Counted from the first letter of the stretch, positions 18,754 through 27,265 are shown. The stretch is DNA of 51,516 bases from Acidimicrobiia bacterium (GCA_009842675.1 VYEX01000055.1:1-51516); one strand, 5' to 3'. Notes: a model not told the origin generated them from the sequence alone. Numbers and translations are program-made.

Positions 18754-19062
18754 CTAACAGCCGGTGGCGGCCTTGAGCACCTGGCAGGCCTCTTCCATGC
18801 GTGCAGGGCTGAGTTGGGCCACCCGGCGGCGAAAGGCGTCGCGAGGGAGGGTATTGACGTTGTCGAAGTTGACCACGCATTCAACGGGAACGCCGTCGTC
18901 TGTGGTCAACGGCAGCTCAGAGGCGATGTCTCGGATCGTCCGGGTGAGCTCGGCGACCACCACAGCCCCGATGCGGGCGGCAACTGGGTCACGGGTGAGC
19001 ACAAGCACCGGGCGGTCGCCGCTAGGGGTTTGGGCGAACCAGATCTCACCCCTCTGCGTCAT
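18754..19062 (-). CDS. MazF/PemK-family endoribonuclease toxin
   Basis: This 102-aa toxin of the MazF/PemK fold starts QRGEIWFAQTPSGDRPVLVLTRD, with the RP-VLVL strand typical of the family. It continues with VVVAELTRTIRDIASELPLT and ECVVNFDNVNTLPRDAF, where the Thr/Ser and Asn-Phe-Asp positions match the RNA-cleaving groove. MazF toxins cleave mRNA or rRNA at short motifs. ATG 19062 overlaps the antitoxin 3' end (stop at 19046). Confidence 0.87.
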   Translation of the reverse strand: MTQRGEIWFAQTPSGDRPVLVLTRDPVAARIGAVVVAELTRTIRDIASELPLTTDDGVPVECVVNFDNVNTLPRDAFRRRVAQLSPARMEEACQVLKAATGC

Positions 19063-19306
19063 CGTCAATAATCCAGTCCGACCAGTCCTCAGCCGGGAGC
19101 CAATACGAAACGGCGCTCAAGGCCAGCTCGTCCTCGGTCACCGGCATCCTCTCGTAGATCTCCGCATCGCGCTCCGCCAAGATGGCGTTTATGTGACGGC
19201 GCAACGCCTCGCGGTACAACTCCGAGAGGGCAATGTCCATATATTCGGCCGCCTCCTTGGCCCTGACCGCCTCTTCGGGCGGCACCCGGAAGCTCAGCAT
19301 TGTCAT
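19046..19306 (-). CDS. MazE-like ribbon-helix-helix antitoxin
   Basis: This 86-aa antitoxin has an N-terminal ribbon-helix-helix (MLSFRVPPEEAVRAKEAAEYM, then ALSELYREALRRHI) and an acidic C-terminal tail (DWIIDDDAEG) likely to bind the toxin. It precedes and overlaps the mazF-like gene. Two starts are possible, ATG 19306 and ATG 19300. The -10 box at 19313-19318 would place transcription at about 19306, so the mRNA may be leaderless and begin at the first ATG. No Shine-Dalgarno sequence is seen. Confidence 0.82.
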   Translation of the reverse strand: MTMLSFRVPPEEAVRAKEAAEYMDIALSELYREALRRHINAILAERDAEIYERMPVTEDELALSAVSYWLPAEDWSDWIIDDDAEG

Positions 19307-19341
19307 ACAATGAGACTATCGTGTATGACACTCCGCGTCAA
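19301..19341 (-). promoter_or_regulatory. MazEF-like promoter with 8-14-8 dyad
   Basis: On the minus strand, TTGACG (19341-19336) and TAGTCT (19318-19313) are separated by exactly 17 bp. The inverted repeat TGTCATAC (19301-19308) / GTATGACA (19323-19330), 14 bp apart, brackets the -10 box and overlaps the first ATG. This is a good candidate operator for autorepression. Confidence 0.65.
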
Positions 19342-19387
19342 CCGGCGGACCAGGTGTTTCTCACCACCAGCACCCCGCGCCGGCCCC

Positions 19388-20035
19388 TCAGGGTGAGCGG
19401 TCGTCGAGGCGGTCGGTGCTGGGGTCGAAGGTGGGGAGTTGGTGCTGCACGGCCCCCTGGTGGGCGGCCAACTCGTCATAAACGATGGCCTCCACCTCGT
19501 CCCAAGTGGTGGCCCGAGGTGGGTCGAGATCCCGGTTGTAGGGCTGGTCGAACACGATGACGGTTCGGCCTTCTTCCCGTAGGGCCTCGACGTTGTGGGG
19601 GGCGTCTTCGATGTAGACATGGGCGTCCACCGCGGTCTTGCCTCCCACGAAGCACAGGTCGCGGTAGGGGATCTTGGCCTTGTCGAGCCACTCTGCCGTG
19701 TCGCCGGCGGCGATGGCGTGGTCCCAGTTGGTGTAGAGCCGGTGGGTGATGATGCGGATCCACACCCCGGCCTCCGACAGCCGCCACAGCGCCTTGGAAG
19801 CCCCCGGCATGGCCGGCATGTCGGCCAGCATCCGATGCTCCACCACCGCCCGCCGGTGGTAGGTCTCGAAGTCGCCGTCCTCGAAGCCCCATTCCTGAAA
19901 GCCCCACCCGCACTCCAGGGTCAACGACTCCTCAGCAACGCCCTTCTCTTTGGCCACGATCTTGCGGAAAGCCACGGTGTGCTGGGCGCACACCCCGTCG
20001 AGGTCGACGCCGAGCACAAACGGCCCCGGACTCAT
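19388..20035 (-). CDS. 5'(3')-deoxyribonucleotidase-like HAD protein
   Basis: This 215-aa member of the NT5C-type HAD family dephosphorylates (deoxy)nucleoside monophosphates. Motif I is GVDLDGVCAQH (Asp11, Asp13). IRIITHRLYTNWDHAIAAGDTAEWL fits the family core, and the acidic metal site appears as YIEDAPHNVEALREEG. The start is ATG 20035. It overlaps the short aldehyde dehydrogenase gene by 4 nt and extends the nucleotide salvage theme of the flanking genes by producing nucleosides from nucleotides. Confidence 0.82.
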   Translation of the reverse strand: MSPGPFVLGVDLDGVCAQHTVAFRKIVAKEKGVAEESLTLECGWGFQEWGFEDGDFETYHRRAVVEHRMLADMPAMPGASKALWRLSEAGVWIRIITHRLYTNWDHAIAAGDTAEWLDKAKIPYRDLCFVGGKTAVDAHVYIEDAPHNVEALREEGRTVIVFDQPYNRDLDPPRATTWDEVEAIVYDELAAHQGAVQHQLPTFDPSTDRLDDRSP

Positions 20036-20907
20036 CGTCCCTTGGGGTGCCAGACGGTCTTGGTCTCGCAGAAGGCGTCGATGAGATAGGGGCTCTGGGC
20101 GGCCTCATCGGCCCATTGGCGCTCGGCGGCCGATGCGCTCACCACCCGGGTGATGGTGGCCGCCGCCTGACGGGCTGCCGCCCCGCCCTGTTCAGAGTTG
20201 CAACCGGTGAGGTCCAGCGAATCGACCGACACATGGCCGGCCAGCGGGGGGACGAGCTCATCGCGGTGGCCGGTGATGATGTTGACCACCCCAGCGGGCA
20301 CATCGCTCAGCGCCAGGGTCTCAGCCAGGGTGACGGCCGCCAGCGGGCAGCGCTCGGAGGCCAGCACCACCGCGGTGTTGCCCGACACGATCACCGGGGC
20401 CAGCCGCGACACCAGCGGCAGGAGAGGCGGCTCGTCGGGGGCCACGATCCCCACCACTCCGGTGGGCTCGGGCACGCTGAGGTTGAAGTAGGGGCCGGCC
20501 ACCGGGTTGGCTCCGCCCAAAACGGTGGGGAACTTGTCGGCCCAGCCGGCGTACCACACCCAGCGGTCGATGGCTGTGGCGGTCTCTGTGGCGGCGGCTT
20601 CCTCCGAACACCCTTCGGTTGCCCGGAGCACCTCGGCGCAGAACTCGTCGCGGCGCGACTCCATCACCTCGGCCACCCGGTAAAGGATCTGACCCCGGTT
20701 GTAGGCGGTACGCCCGGCCCAGCCCGATTGGGCCGAACGAGCGGCCGCCACCGCGTCGCGGACGTCTTTGCGCGACCCCTGGACGGCGTGGGCCAAGAGC
20801 TGCTCCCCCGCCCCGACCACCGGATACGACCGGCCCGACTCAGAGCGCTCAAAGGCACCGCCGACGAACTGTTTGTAGGTCTTGTTGACCGATAGCCGGC
20901 TGCTCAT
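20032..20907 (-). CDS. short aldehyde dehydrogenase-like protein lacking the catalytic domain
   Basis: The 291-aa protein covers the N-terminal cofactor-binding half of an aldehyde dehydrogenase: KQFVGGAFERSESGRSYPVV, then RWVWYAGWADKFPTVLGG and VPEPTGVVGIVAPDEPPLLPL. The usual PWNFP is APDEP here, and the sequence diverges after SLDLTGCN. No GQxC nucleophile or ELGG glutamate exists, so it cannot be a standard dehydrogenase. It overlaps the full-length enzyme gene by 4 nt (ATGA). A structural partner or regulator of that enzyme is the simplest idea. The ordered overlaps argue against random decay. Confidence 0.8.
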   Translation of the reverse strand: MSSRLSVNKTYKQFVGGAFERSESGRSYPVVGAGEQLLAHAVQGSRKDVRDAVAAARSAQSGWAGRTAYNRGQILYRVAEVMESRRDEFCAEVLRATEGCSEEAAATETATAIDRWVWYAGWADKFPTVLGGANPVAGPYFNLSVPEPTGVVGIVAPDEPPLLPLVSRLAPVIVSGNTAVVLASERCPLAAVTLAETLALSDVPAGVVNIITGHRDELVPPLAGHVSVDSLDLTGCNSEQGGAAARQAAATITRVVSASAAERQWADEAAQSPYLIDAFCETKTVWHPKGR

Positions 20908-22361
20908 GCGACTAGATCCACGTAAGGAAGAAGGCCCGCTCGGCCCCCTTCACGGCCGTAGCCGCTCTCCCGGTAGCCGCCAAAGGGGCTGGCCGGGTCG
21001 AATCGGTTGAAGGTGTTGGCCCACACCACGCCAGCCTGCATCTGATCGGCCATCCACAAGATGCGCGATCCCTTCTCGGTCCAGATCCCGGCCGACAACC
21101 CATAGGGCGTGTTGTTGGCCTTGGCCACCGCCTCCTCGGCGGTGCGGAAAGTGAGCACCGACAACACCGGGCCGAAGATCTCCTCCTGGGCGATGCGATG
21201 GGCGGTGGACACGTTGGTGAACAGCGCCGGCGGGTGGAAAAACCCCTGTTCAGGCAGCACACACTCTGGCGTGTACAGCTCGGCCCCCTCGGCCACGCCG
21301 GAGGCCACCAGCTCGGTGATGCGGTTTAGCTGGGCTTGGGAGTTGATGGCCCCGATATCGGTGTTCTTGTCCAGTGGATCGCCCACCCTCAAGGTGTCCA
21401 TGCGCCGCTGGAGCTTGCCTATTACCGCGTCGGCCACCGTCTCTTGCACCAACAGGCGGGACCCGGCGCAGCACACCTGGCCGCCGTTGAAGTAGATGCC
21501 GTTGACGATGCCCTCGGTCACCTGATCCAAAGCGGCGTCTTCGAACACGATGTTGGCCGCCTTGCCCCCCAGTTCCAAGGTGAGGCGCTTGGGGGTCCCG
21601 GCCAGCTCCGCGCCAATGGCCCGGCCCACCTCGGTCGAACCGGTGAACGCCACCTTGTCCACGCCGGGATGGGACACCAGCGCCGCCCCGGTGGCGTCGT
21701 TGCCGGTGATGATGTTGACCACGCCGGGGGGCAGCTCGGCGTCGCGCAGCACCTCGGCCAACAACAGCGCGGTGAGCGGAGTGGTGGGCGCCGGCTTGAG
21801 CACCGCGGTGTTCCCGCAGGCCAGCGCAGGAGCCAGCTTCCAGGCCGCCATCAACAGGGGGAAGTTCCACGGGATGACTTGGGCGGCCACCCCTATCGGC
21901 GCGGCTCGGCGTCCGCTGAAGGCGTAGTCGAGCTTGTCGGCCCAACCGGCGTAGTGGAAGAAGTGGGCTGCGGCCAGCGGGATGTCGAGATCCCGGGACT
22001 CCCGGATGGGCTTGCCCCCGTCCATGGTCTCCAAGACGGCGAACTCCCGGGCCCGCTCTTGCAGCAGCCGGGCCACCCGATACAGGTACTTGGCCCGCTC
22101 CGCACCGGACAGATCCCGCCATCCTCCCTCCCAGGCGGCGCGGGCCGCAGCCACCGCCCGGTCCACATCGGCGGCATCGGCCACACTCACGTCGGCCAAC
22201 GCCTCCCCAGTGGCCGGGTTGATGGTGGGCGCCAGCGCCCCCGCGGCCGGTTCCACCATCTCGCCCCCCACGAACAGGCCGTACTGAGAGGCCAGTTTCA
22301 CCGGGGCGGTGGACTCGGGGGCGGGCGCGTACTCCAGGTTGAAGTCGCCGACGGGCTCCAT
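20904..22361 (-). CDS. NAD(P)-dependent aldehyde dehydrogenase
   Basis: This is a full-length aldehyde dehydrogenase (485 aa from ATG 22361). Catalytic features are intact: IPWNFP (Asn166), FTGSTEVG, ELGGK (Glu263) and GQVCCAGSR (nucleophile Cys297). It lies between deoC and the short paralogue on one strand, 22 nt downstream of deoC. DeoC releases acetaldehyde, so oxidation of acetaldehyde to acetate is a reasonable role, although the substrate is inferred from context. The start was chosen after the deoC stop; the open frame extending upstream overlaps deoC and has no family match. Confidence 0.92.
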   Translation of the reverse strand: MEPVGDFNLEYAPAPESTAPVKLASQYGLFVGGEMVEPAAGALAPTINPATGEALADVSVADAADVDRAVAAARAAWEGGWRDLSGAERAKYLYRVARLLQERAREFAVLETMDGGKPIRESRDLDIPLAAAHFFHYAGWADKLDYAFSGRRAAPIGVAAQVIPWNFPLLMAAWKLAPALACGNTAVLKPAPTTPLTALLLAEVLRDAELPPGVVNIITGNDATGAALVSHPGVDKVAFTGSTEVGRAIGAELAGTPKRLTLELGGKAANIVFEDAALDQVTEGIVNGIYFNGGQVCCAGSRLLVQETVADAVIGKLQRRMDTLRVGDPLDKNTDIGAINSQAQLNRITELVASGVAEGAELYTPECVLPEQGFFHPPALFTNVSTAHRIAQEEIFGPVLSVLTFRTAEEAVAKANNTPYGLSAGIWTEKGSRILWMADQMQAGVVWANTFNRFDPASPFGGYRESGYGREGGRAGLLPYVDLVA

Positions 22362-22383
22362 ATCACGACCGAGACAAGAGCGG

Positions 22384-23322
22384 TCAGTCAACGCTGAAAT
22401 CCTCCCGCCGCTGGTAGCGGCCGTCACCGAGCTTGGCCCGCTGCATGAGCACGTCGTTGAGCAGACTGGATGCTCCAAGGCGGAACCGCTCCGGGGTCAG
22501 CCATCCTGATCCCAGGGTCTCGCCCACGATCACCAGGTAGTGCCAAGCCTGCTTGGCGGTGCGGATCCCCCCGGCCAGCTTGAGACCCACGGCCCGCCCG
22601 GTTTGCTCGGCCATGTCACGGATGGCTTCGGCCATGCACAGGGCGGTGGGTGGAGTGGCCGAGGTGCCGATCTTGCCGGTGGAGGTCTTGATGAAGTCGG
22701 CCCCGGCCACCATGGCCAGCATGGATGCCCGCCTGATTTGGTCGTAGGAGCCCAATTCCCCGGTCTCCAGAATCACCTTGAGGTGGGCCGATCCGCAGGC
22801 CTGCTTGGCCGCGGCGATCTCGTCGTAGGCCTTCTGGTACCGCCCGGACAGAAACGCTGAGCGGTTCAGCACGATGTCCACCTCGTCGGCCCCGGCGGCC
22901 ACCGCCCAGGCGATCTCGGCCAAACGAGCATCAAGGGGGGCCAAGCCGGCGGGGAATCCCCCGGCCACGCTGGCCACCGCTACTGAACTGTCGGCCAGCG
23001 CCTCGACGGCCACCGGCACCAACTCGGGGTATACGCACACCGCGGCCACCGGGGGCACCGACCAGTCGGCGGCGTCGGGGTGGCGGGCTCGGGCGCACAG
23101 GGCCTGGACCCGCTCGGGGGTGTCGGCCCCCTCCAGGGTGGTGAGGTCCATCATCCGGATGGCCAAGTCGAGGGCCGCCGCTTTGGAGGATGTCTTGATC
23201 GACCGAGTACACAACGACGCGGCCCGCTGTTCCAGCCCCACGGCGTCCACCGGGGTGATGCGCACGCCGGCCACGGCATCGGCCGGTCCCGTCGGGGTCT
23301 CGACGGCAAGCAGATCGGTCAC
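22384..23322 (-). CDS. deoC: deoxyribose-phosphate aldolase
   Basis: It splits 2-deoxyribose-5-phosphate into acetaldehyde and glyceraldehyde-3-phosphate, the final step of deoxynucleoside catabolism. The Schiff-base lysine is in DFIKTSTGK and the second active-site lysine in VGLKLAGGIRT; LKVILETGEL is also conserved. GTG 23322 gives 312 aa, longer than the roughly 220-260 aa of the short type and similar to the eukaryote-like longer forms. A TTG at 23352 could add ten residues. It is divergent from upp. Confidence 0.93.
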   Translation of the reverse strand: MTDLLAVETPTGPADAVAGVRITPVDAVGLEQRAASLCTRSIKTSSKAAALDLAIRMMDLTTLEGADTPERVQALCARARHPDAADWSVPPVAAVCVYPELVPVAVEALADSSVAVASVAGGFPAGLAPLDARLAEIAWAVAAGADEVDIVLNRSAFLSGRYQKAYDEIAAAKQACGSAHLKVILETGELGSYDQIRRASMLAMVAGADFIKTSTGKIGTSATPPTALCMAEAIRDMAEQTGRAVGLKLAGGIRTAKQAWHYLVIVGETLGSGWLTPERFRLGASSLLNDVLMQRAKLGDGRYQRREDFSVD

Positions 23323-23386
23323 GGGACCAAGGATAGAGCGGCGGTTCGACAACCGGTCACCCGTGATCCATGCCTAAGGTGAGGTA

Positions 23387-24010
23387 ATGAGCGTTACGGT
23401 CGTCGATCACCCGCTGGTGCAGGCTCGCCTTACCACGCTGCGCCGGGCCGACACCCCGTCGCCAGAGTTCCGGCAGGCCCTAGAGGAGCTGAGCGGGCTT
23501 CTGGTCTACGAGGCTTTGCGAGACCTTCCCGCCGCATCAGTGGAAGTGGCCACCCCGCTGGCCCCCACATCAGGAATCCGAATCGACGATCCCCCGCTGC
23601 TGGTGCCGGTGCTCCGGGCGGGTCTGGGGATGCTGGACGCCGCCCGGAGGCTGCTGCCGGAGGCCGCGGTGGGCTTTCTGGGCGTGCGCCGCAATGAGGA
23701 GACATTCCAGCCCGAGCCCTATCTCAACACCGTGCCCGACGATCTCGGCGGCCAGGCGGTGCTGGTGTTGGAGCCGATGCTGGCCACCGGTGGATCGCTG
23801 GCCTACGTATGCGGGCGGATGGCCGCAGCTGGGGCCGAACAGATCACCGCGGTCTGCGTGCTGGCCGCACCCGAAGGGGTGAAGGCACTAGAAGCCGCCG
23901 CCCCCGGGGTGCATCTGTTCACCGCGGCCGTCGACGAAGGCCTCAACGATCGGGCCTACATCGTGCCCGGCTTGGGAGACGCGGGCGACCGCCAATTCGG
24001 AGAGCTCTGA
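23387..24010 (+). CDS. upp: uracil phosphoribosyltransferase
   Basis: It makes UMP from uracil and PRPP. Family motifs are the N-terminal [43 protein letters not shown] (the PRPP loop), and [15 protein letters not shown] near the C-terminus. Length 207 aa is typical. AAGGTGAGGT precedes ATG 23387. Uracil produced by DeoA-type phosphorolysis would be recaptured here. A small hairpin, CGGTT-CGAC-AACCG, lies in the short divergent gap with deoC (about 23342-23355). Confidence 0.95.
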   Translation: MSVTVVDHPLVQARLTTLRRADTPSPEFRQALEELSGLLVYEALRDLPAASVEVATPLAPTSGIRIDDPPLLVPVLRAGLGMLDAARRLLPEAAVGFLGVRRNEETFQPEPYLNTVPDDLGGQAVLVLEPMLATGGSLAYVCGRMAAAGAEQITAVCVLAAPEGVKALEAAAPGVHLFTAAVDEGLNDRAYIVPGLGDAGDRQFGEL

Positions 24011-24031
24011 GCTGTTCCGGCTAAGAGAGAA

Positions 24032-24451
24032 TCAGCCGGGGCCGCCGAGATCGGTTTCGTAAGCGCTGTACACCACATCGACTGCGTGGTGATTGAGCTG
24101 GTCCACCCGGTGGACAATGTCGGCCATCGACCGTTCCAGGCTGGAGTCGGGCTGTTGGGTGTGCAGCTTTTGGATCTGCTGTTGCACCGAGGCCTGGAGC
24201 TGAACCTGCTCGGTGCGGATCTTGTTCACCTGGGGCACCAGCCGGGGGGCCAGCTCGATGCACTCGTCGAACAACCCGAGGTCGCAATCCGAGCAGAAAC
24301 CGGTAAGCGCCCGGCTGAGCTCTCCGAGCTGGTCTTCAAGGCGGTGCACCCAGTCATCGGGATTGTCAGCAGGCATGCCCTCGGACAAGAGCTCGTGCAG
24401 GCCAACCCCTGCTCTATTCAGCTCTACGCGCCAGTCTTTGTTTTCCCCCAT
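24032..24451 (-). CDS. hypothetical protein, helical, with CxxC
   Basis: I do not recognise this 139-aa protein. It is mostly alpha-helical and polar. It has a CSDCDLGLFDEC cysteine cluster near the middle and a Gln-rich segment (VQLQASVQQQIQKLH) that could form a coiled coil, and it lacks a signal peptide or membrane helix. ATG 24451 follows a GAGGAGAT ribosome site, so I preferred it to an upstream frame start at 24505. It is convergent with upp, 21 nt away. Confidence 0.65.
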   Translation of the reverse strand: MGENKDWRVELNRAGVGLHELLSEGMPADNPDDWVHRLEDQLGELSRALTGFCSDCDLGLFDECIELAPRLVPQVNKIRTEQVQLQASVQQQIQKLHTQQPDSSLERSMADIVHRVDQLNHHAVDVVYSAYETDLGGPG

Positions 24452-24578
24452 GGCGATCTCCTCGTCATCATGTGGGAACGACCACGCTGTCGCTCTTGCG
24501 TTCAAGGCCAGCTTAGGCCCGCTCCAACGGAAAACGCCAGAGGACTTTTGCCAATTCTGCGTTAACGCCTGGTTGGGA

Positions 24579-26246
24579 CTATCGAGCAGAGGGGCGCAGG
24601 ATGTCGCCGGGATGAGCGTCCACGCCGCTCTGATCCATTTCGCCGTCGATGCGGATGGGCGTGCCGTTCACCAGCACATGGTTGATGCCCACGGAGGCGT
24701 CGGCGGTGAGCCGCTCGGCGTTGGCGGGGAAGTCCCGGATCCGGCGCAGCGGTCCGGGCGCCACGGTGTCGGGGTCGAACACCACCACGTCGGCATAGGC
24801 CCCCTCCCGCAAATAGCCCCGATCCACCAGATTGAACAGGTCGGCCTGCACCCCCGAGAGCTTCCGCACCGCCTTTTCCATCGGCATGAGCTCGCGGTCG
24901 CGCACCCAATTGCCCAAGAAATCGGTGGCTTGGGGCGCATCGCAAAGCTGGCCCACGTGGGCCCCGGCGTCGGACAGGCCCAGCGTGCAGCCGTCCTGCT
25001 GCAACAGCATGGCCACCCCGTCGGGGTCGTCGTTGGCGATGATGCAGCTGATCCGAGTGGTCAGATCGTCGGCCACCGCGGTGTCGAGCAGAACGTCGAG
25101 GGGGCGCACCCCCAGTTCCTCGGCCACGTCGGTGAGCCGCCGTCCGATCAGCTCGGGCCGGGAACCCGTCTCGGCGATCTGGAACGTCTCCCACCGGGGC
25201 TTCATGGCCTTCTGGTGCTTGAACGCCTCGTCAGTCCGGTTGCGCCAATCCTCGTCGTCGTAGGACTTGAGCCGGGCGTCGTGGTCCTCGCTCATCAACG
25301 CGGCGAACTCGGGGTTCACGTTGAGGGTAAACGGGTCGGACATCACCATCTGGAAGGTGAGGGGGCGAGGAGTGACCTGGGGCCACACCTGGATTCCCTT
25401 TTCCCACGCCTCCCGGTTCTTGGCCGCGCTCTTCTCGTGGTTCCCGTTGGGGAAGGTCAACAGGGCGCCGTAGGTGAACGGCACGCCCACCTGAGGCTGC
25501 AACGCGTACATGTCGTCGATGCCTATCTGCTCTCCGGGGGCAATCGACACCACTCCCCGGCGCTTTTGGCCCAGCACGCCGATGAGGGACTCGAACTCAT
25601 CACGGGTGGCGAATCGGCTGGGGATGGGAAGACCGTCGGCGCCCCGGTGGGTCATGGCAAAGCTGGTGGCCAGCCCGGCCGCCCCGGCGTCGATGGCCTC
25701 GGCCACAACCTCCACCATGCGAGCCACCTCCTCGTCGGTGGACGCCCGCTCGTAGGCCTCGTCGCCCACTACGAACAGCCGCAGGGCGGTGTGGCCGATG
25801 TAGGCCCCGAAGTTGAGGGCGATGCCCCGGTTGGAAATGGAGTCCAGATACTCGGGGAACGTCTCGAAGTCCCAGGGGATGCCCTCGGCCAGGCTGTCCA
25901 CGTTCATGTCCTCGACGTTTTCCAGCGTGCGGGCGATGAGGTCCTGGTGGCGGGGCCGGGTGGGCGCGATGGAGAAACCGCAGTTGCCGGCAATCACCGA
26001 GGTCACCCCGTGGTAGCACGACGGGGTGAGGGCCGGGTCCCAGAACACCTGGGCGTCGTAGTGGGTGTGGATGTCGATGAAGCCGGGGGCCACCACCTGG
26101 CCGCCGGCGTCCAACTCGACTTTGCCCGACAAGCCTGAACCGATCTCGCTGATGCGATCCCCGGTGATGGCGACGTCGGCCTCCCGTCCCGGCTCGCCCG
26201 AGCCGTCCACCACAATTCCCCCGCGAATGACTATGTCTGCACTCAT
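24579..26246 (-). CDS. N-acyl-D-amino-acid deacylase family amidohydrolase
   Basis: This zinc amidohydrolase (555 aa) is of the D-aminoacylase type, which releases D-amino acids from N-acyl derivatives; related members act on other N-acyl amides. It has VVAPGFIDIHTHYDAQ (HxH), SVIAGNCGFSIAPT (the metal-site Cys typical of D-aminoacylases) and LSDAGAHVGQL (catalytic Asp). The C-terminal strand resembles the small beta-domain of urease-like hydrolases. It follows the kinase-like gene with an ATGA overlap, so both are co-translated. The exact substrate is open. Confidence 0.88.
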   Translation of the reverse strand: MSADIVIRGGIVVDGSGEPGREADVAITGDRISEIGSGLSGKVELDAGGQVVAPGFIDIHTHYDAQVFWDPALTPSCYHGVTSVIAGNCGFSIAPTRPRHQDLIARTLENVEDMNVDSLAEGIPWDFETFPEYLDSISNRGIALNFGAYIGHTALRLFVVGDEAYERASTDEEVARMVEVVAEAIDAGAAGLATSFAMTHRGADGLPIPSRFATRDEFESLIGVLGQKRRGVVSIAPGEQIGIDDMYALQPQVGVPFTYGALLTFPNGNHEKSAAKNREAWEKGIQVWPQVTPRPLTFQMVMSDPFTLNVNPEFAALMSEDHDARLKSYDDEDWRNRTDEAFKHQKAMKPRWETFQIAETGSRPELIGRRLTDVAEELGVRPLDVLLDTAVADDLTTRISCIIANDDPDGVAMLLQQDGCTLGLSDAGAHVGQLCDAPQATDFLGNWVRDRELMPMEKAVRKLSGVQADLFNLVDRGYLREGAYADVVVFDPDTVAPGPLRRIRDFPANAERLTADASVGINHVLVNGTPIRIDGEMDQSGVDAHPGDILRPSAR

Positions 26247-27265
26247 GGTTCAGAGTTTCCCACGCGAAGCTCAAACGCGCCTGTTCGGGCTCCCGAATGC
26301 ACCACTGCGCCTACGTCGATGACCCGGGGACCCTGGCGCACCACCCGCAGCGAAGCGGTCTGGCCAGCGTGCAGGCGACGGCTTCGCTCACCGTCAAAGG
26401 CCAACAGGCACGGTCCATCCACTTCTACCGGGGTGTCGAGATCCAGATACTCGCTTCGGACCAAGCCAACCGTGGCGAACCACCCCGGGGCCAACGCCGC
26501 CCGCACCAGCCGAGCCGGGTTCAGACTCGGGGGCGCAAATTCCAACACCACCCCGCGTTCCTCGACGGAAGGGCACGGCAGCACCGTTCCAGCCAAGCCG
26601 CTGAAACCGATGGCGGCCGGATCGGCCTGGGTCAGTACGCCAAGCATCATGGTCTCGGGATCGAACAGCTCCAGAGAGCCCACGTAGGGATCGTTTACCG
26701 CGACGGCGTCAATCAGGGCCATGTCGGTCTCGGTGCCGGTGTCACCACCGGTCACCTCCACCGCCACCACCTTGGCCCGGGCCGAATGGGCCATGAGGCT
26801 CACTGCACCGGTGGCAACAAGTCCCGCGGCCACTCCAGCCACGGTGGGCTCAACGTGGACGGGAAAGGCGTTGTTGGTTCCAGTAGAGATCGGGATCAGC
26901 GGCGCGTCGGGCCATCCCAAGGCCAGTGCCCGATTGGTGCCGTCTCCTCCCAGGCTGACCACTGAGCCGCATCCCGCGTCCCGCATCGCCTGAGCGGCGT
27001 CCACCGAATCCCGCTCGTTGTGGTGCAGGGGCAGGTCGAGAAACACCACCTTCAGGGGCAGTTGGAGGTTCTCGGTGGCCCGCCGGGTGATGGAGAACGG
27101 GTCGCGGGTCAACACCACCTCCTCGGCCCCCGCCTCGGTCGCTCCGTGGATGATGCGGCGCAGAATGCTGACCTTGTCCTCGACGGTGGACGATCCCGCG
27201 CTGGTGAGCAGGCGGCGCACATCGCTGCCCGAACGCGGGTTCACCAAGATGCCGACAGTGGACAC
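26243..27265 (-). CDS. NAD kinase/AcoX-like kinase
   Basis: The protein (340 aa) has the NAD-kinase/diacylglycerol-kinase fold: an N-terminal GILVNPRSGSD, the GGDGTNR nucleotide motif at about 112, and IPISTGTNNAFP. This pattern matches the AcoX/ATP-NAD kinase-like family, named from acetoin gene clusters but without a proven reaction. The start GTG 27265 has a GGAGGA sequence directly adjacent, an unusually short spacing. The 3' end overlaps the deacylase gene in ATGA, suggesting a shared pathway. It is not the housekeeping NAD kinase by length or motif context. Confidence 0.75.
   Translation of the reverse strand: MSTVGILVNPRSGSDVRRLLTSAGSSTVEDKVSILRRIIHGATEAGAEEVVLTRDPFSITRRATENLQLPLKVVFLDLPLHHNERDSVDAAQAMRDAGCGSVVSLGGDGTNRALALGWPDAPLIPISTGTNNAFPVHVEPTVAGVAAGLVATGAVSLMAHSARAKVVAVEVTGGDTGTETDMALIDAVAVNDPYVGSLELFDPETMMLGVLTQADPAAIGFSGLAGTVLPCPSVEERGVVLEFAPPSLNPARLVRAALAPGWFATVGLVRSEYLDLDTPVEVDGPCLLAFDGERSRRLHAGQTASLRVVRQGPRVIDVGAVVHSGARTGAFELRVGNSEP

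Noticed and set aside
17462..19388. A mobile element boundary (IS or integrase) around the toxin-antitoxin patch
   Set aside because: No transposase, integrase, terminal inverted repeat or target duplication was visible; only base composition hints at transfer.
24213..26138. A 641-aa open frame on the plus strand
   Set aside because: It is antisense to the D-aminoacylase gene, low in family-like motifs and biased as expected for a GC-rich shadow frame.
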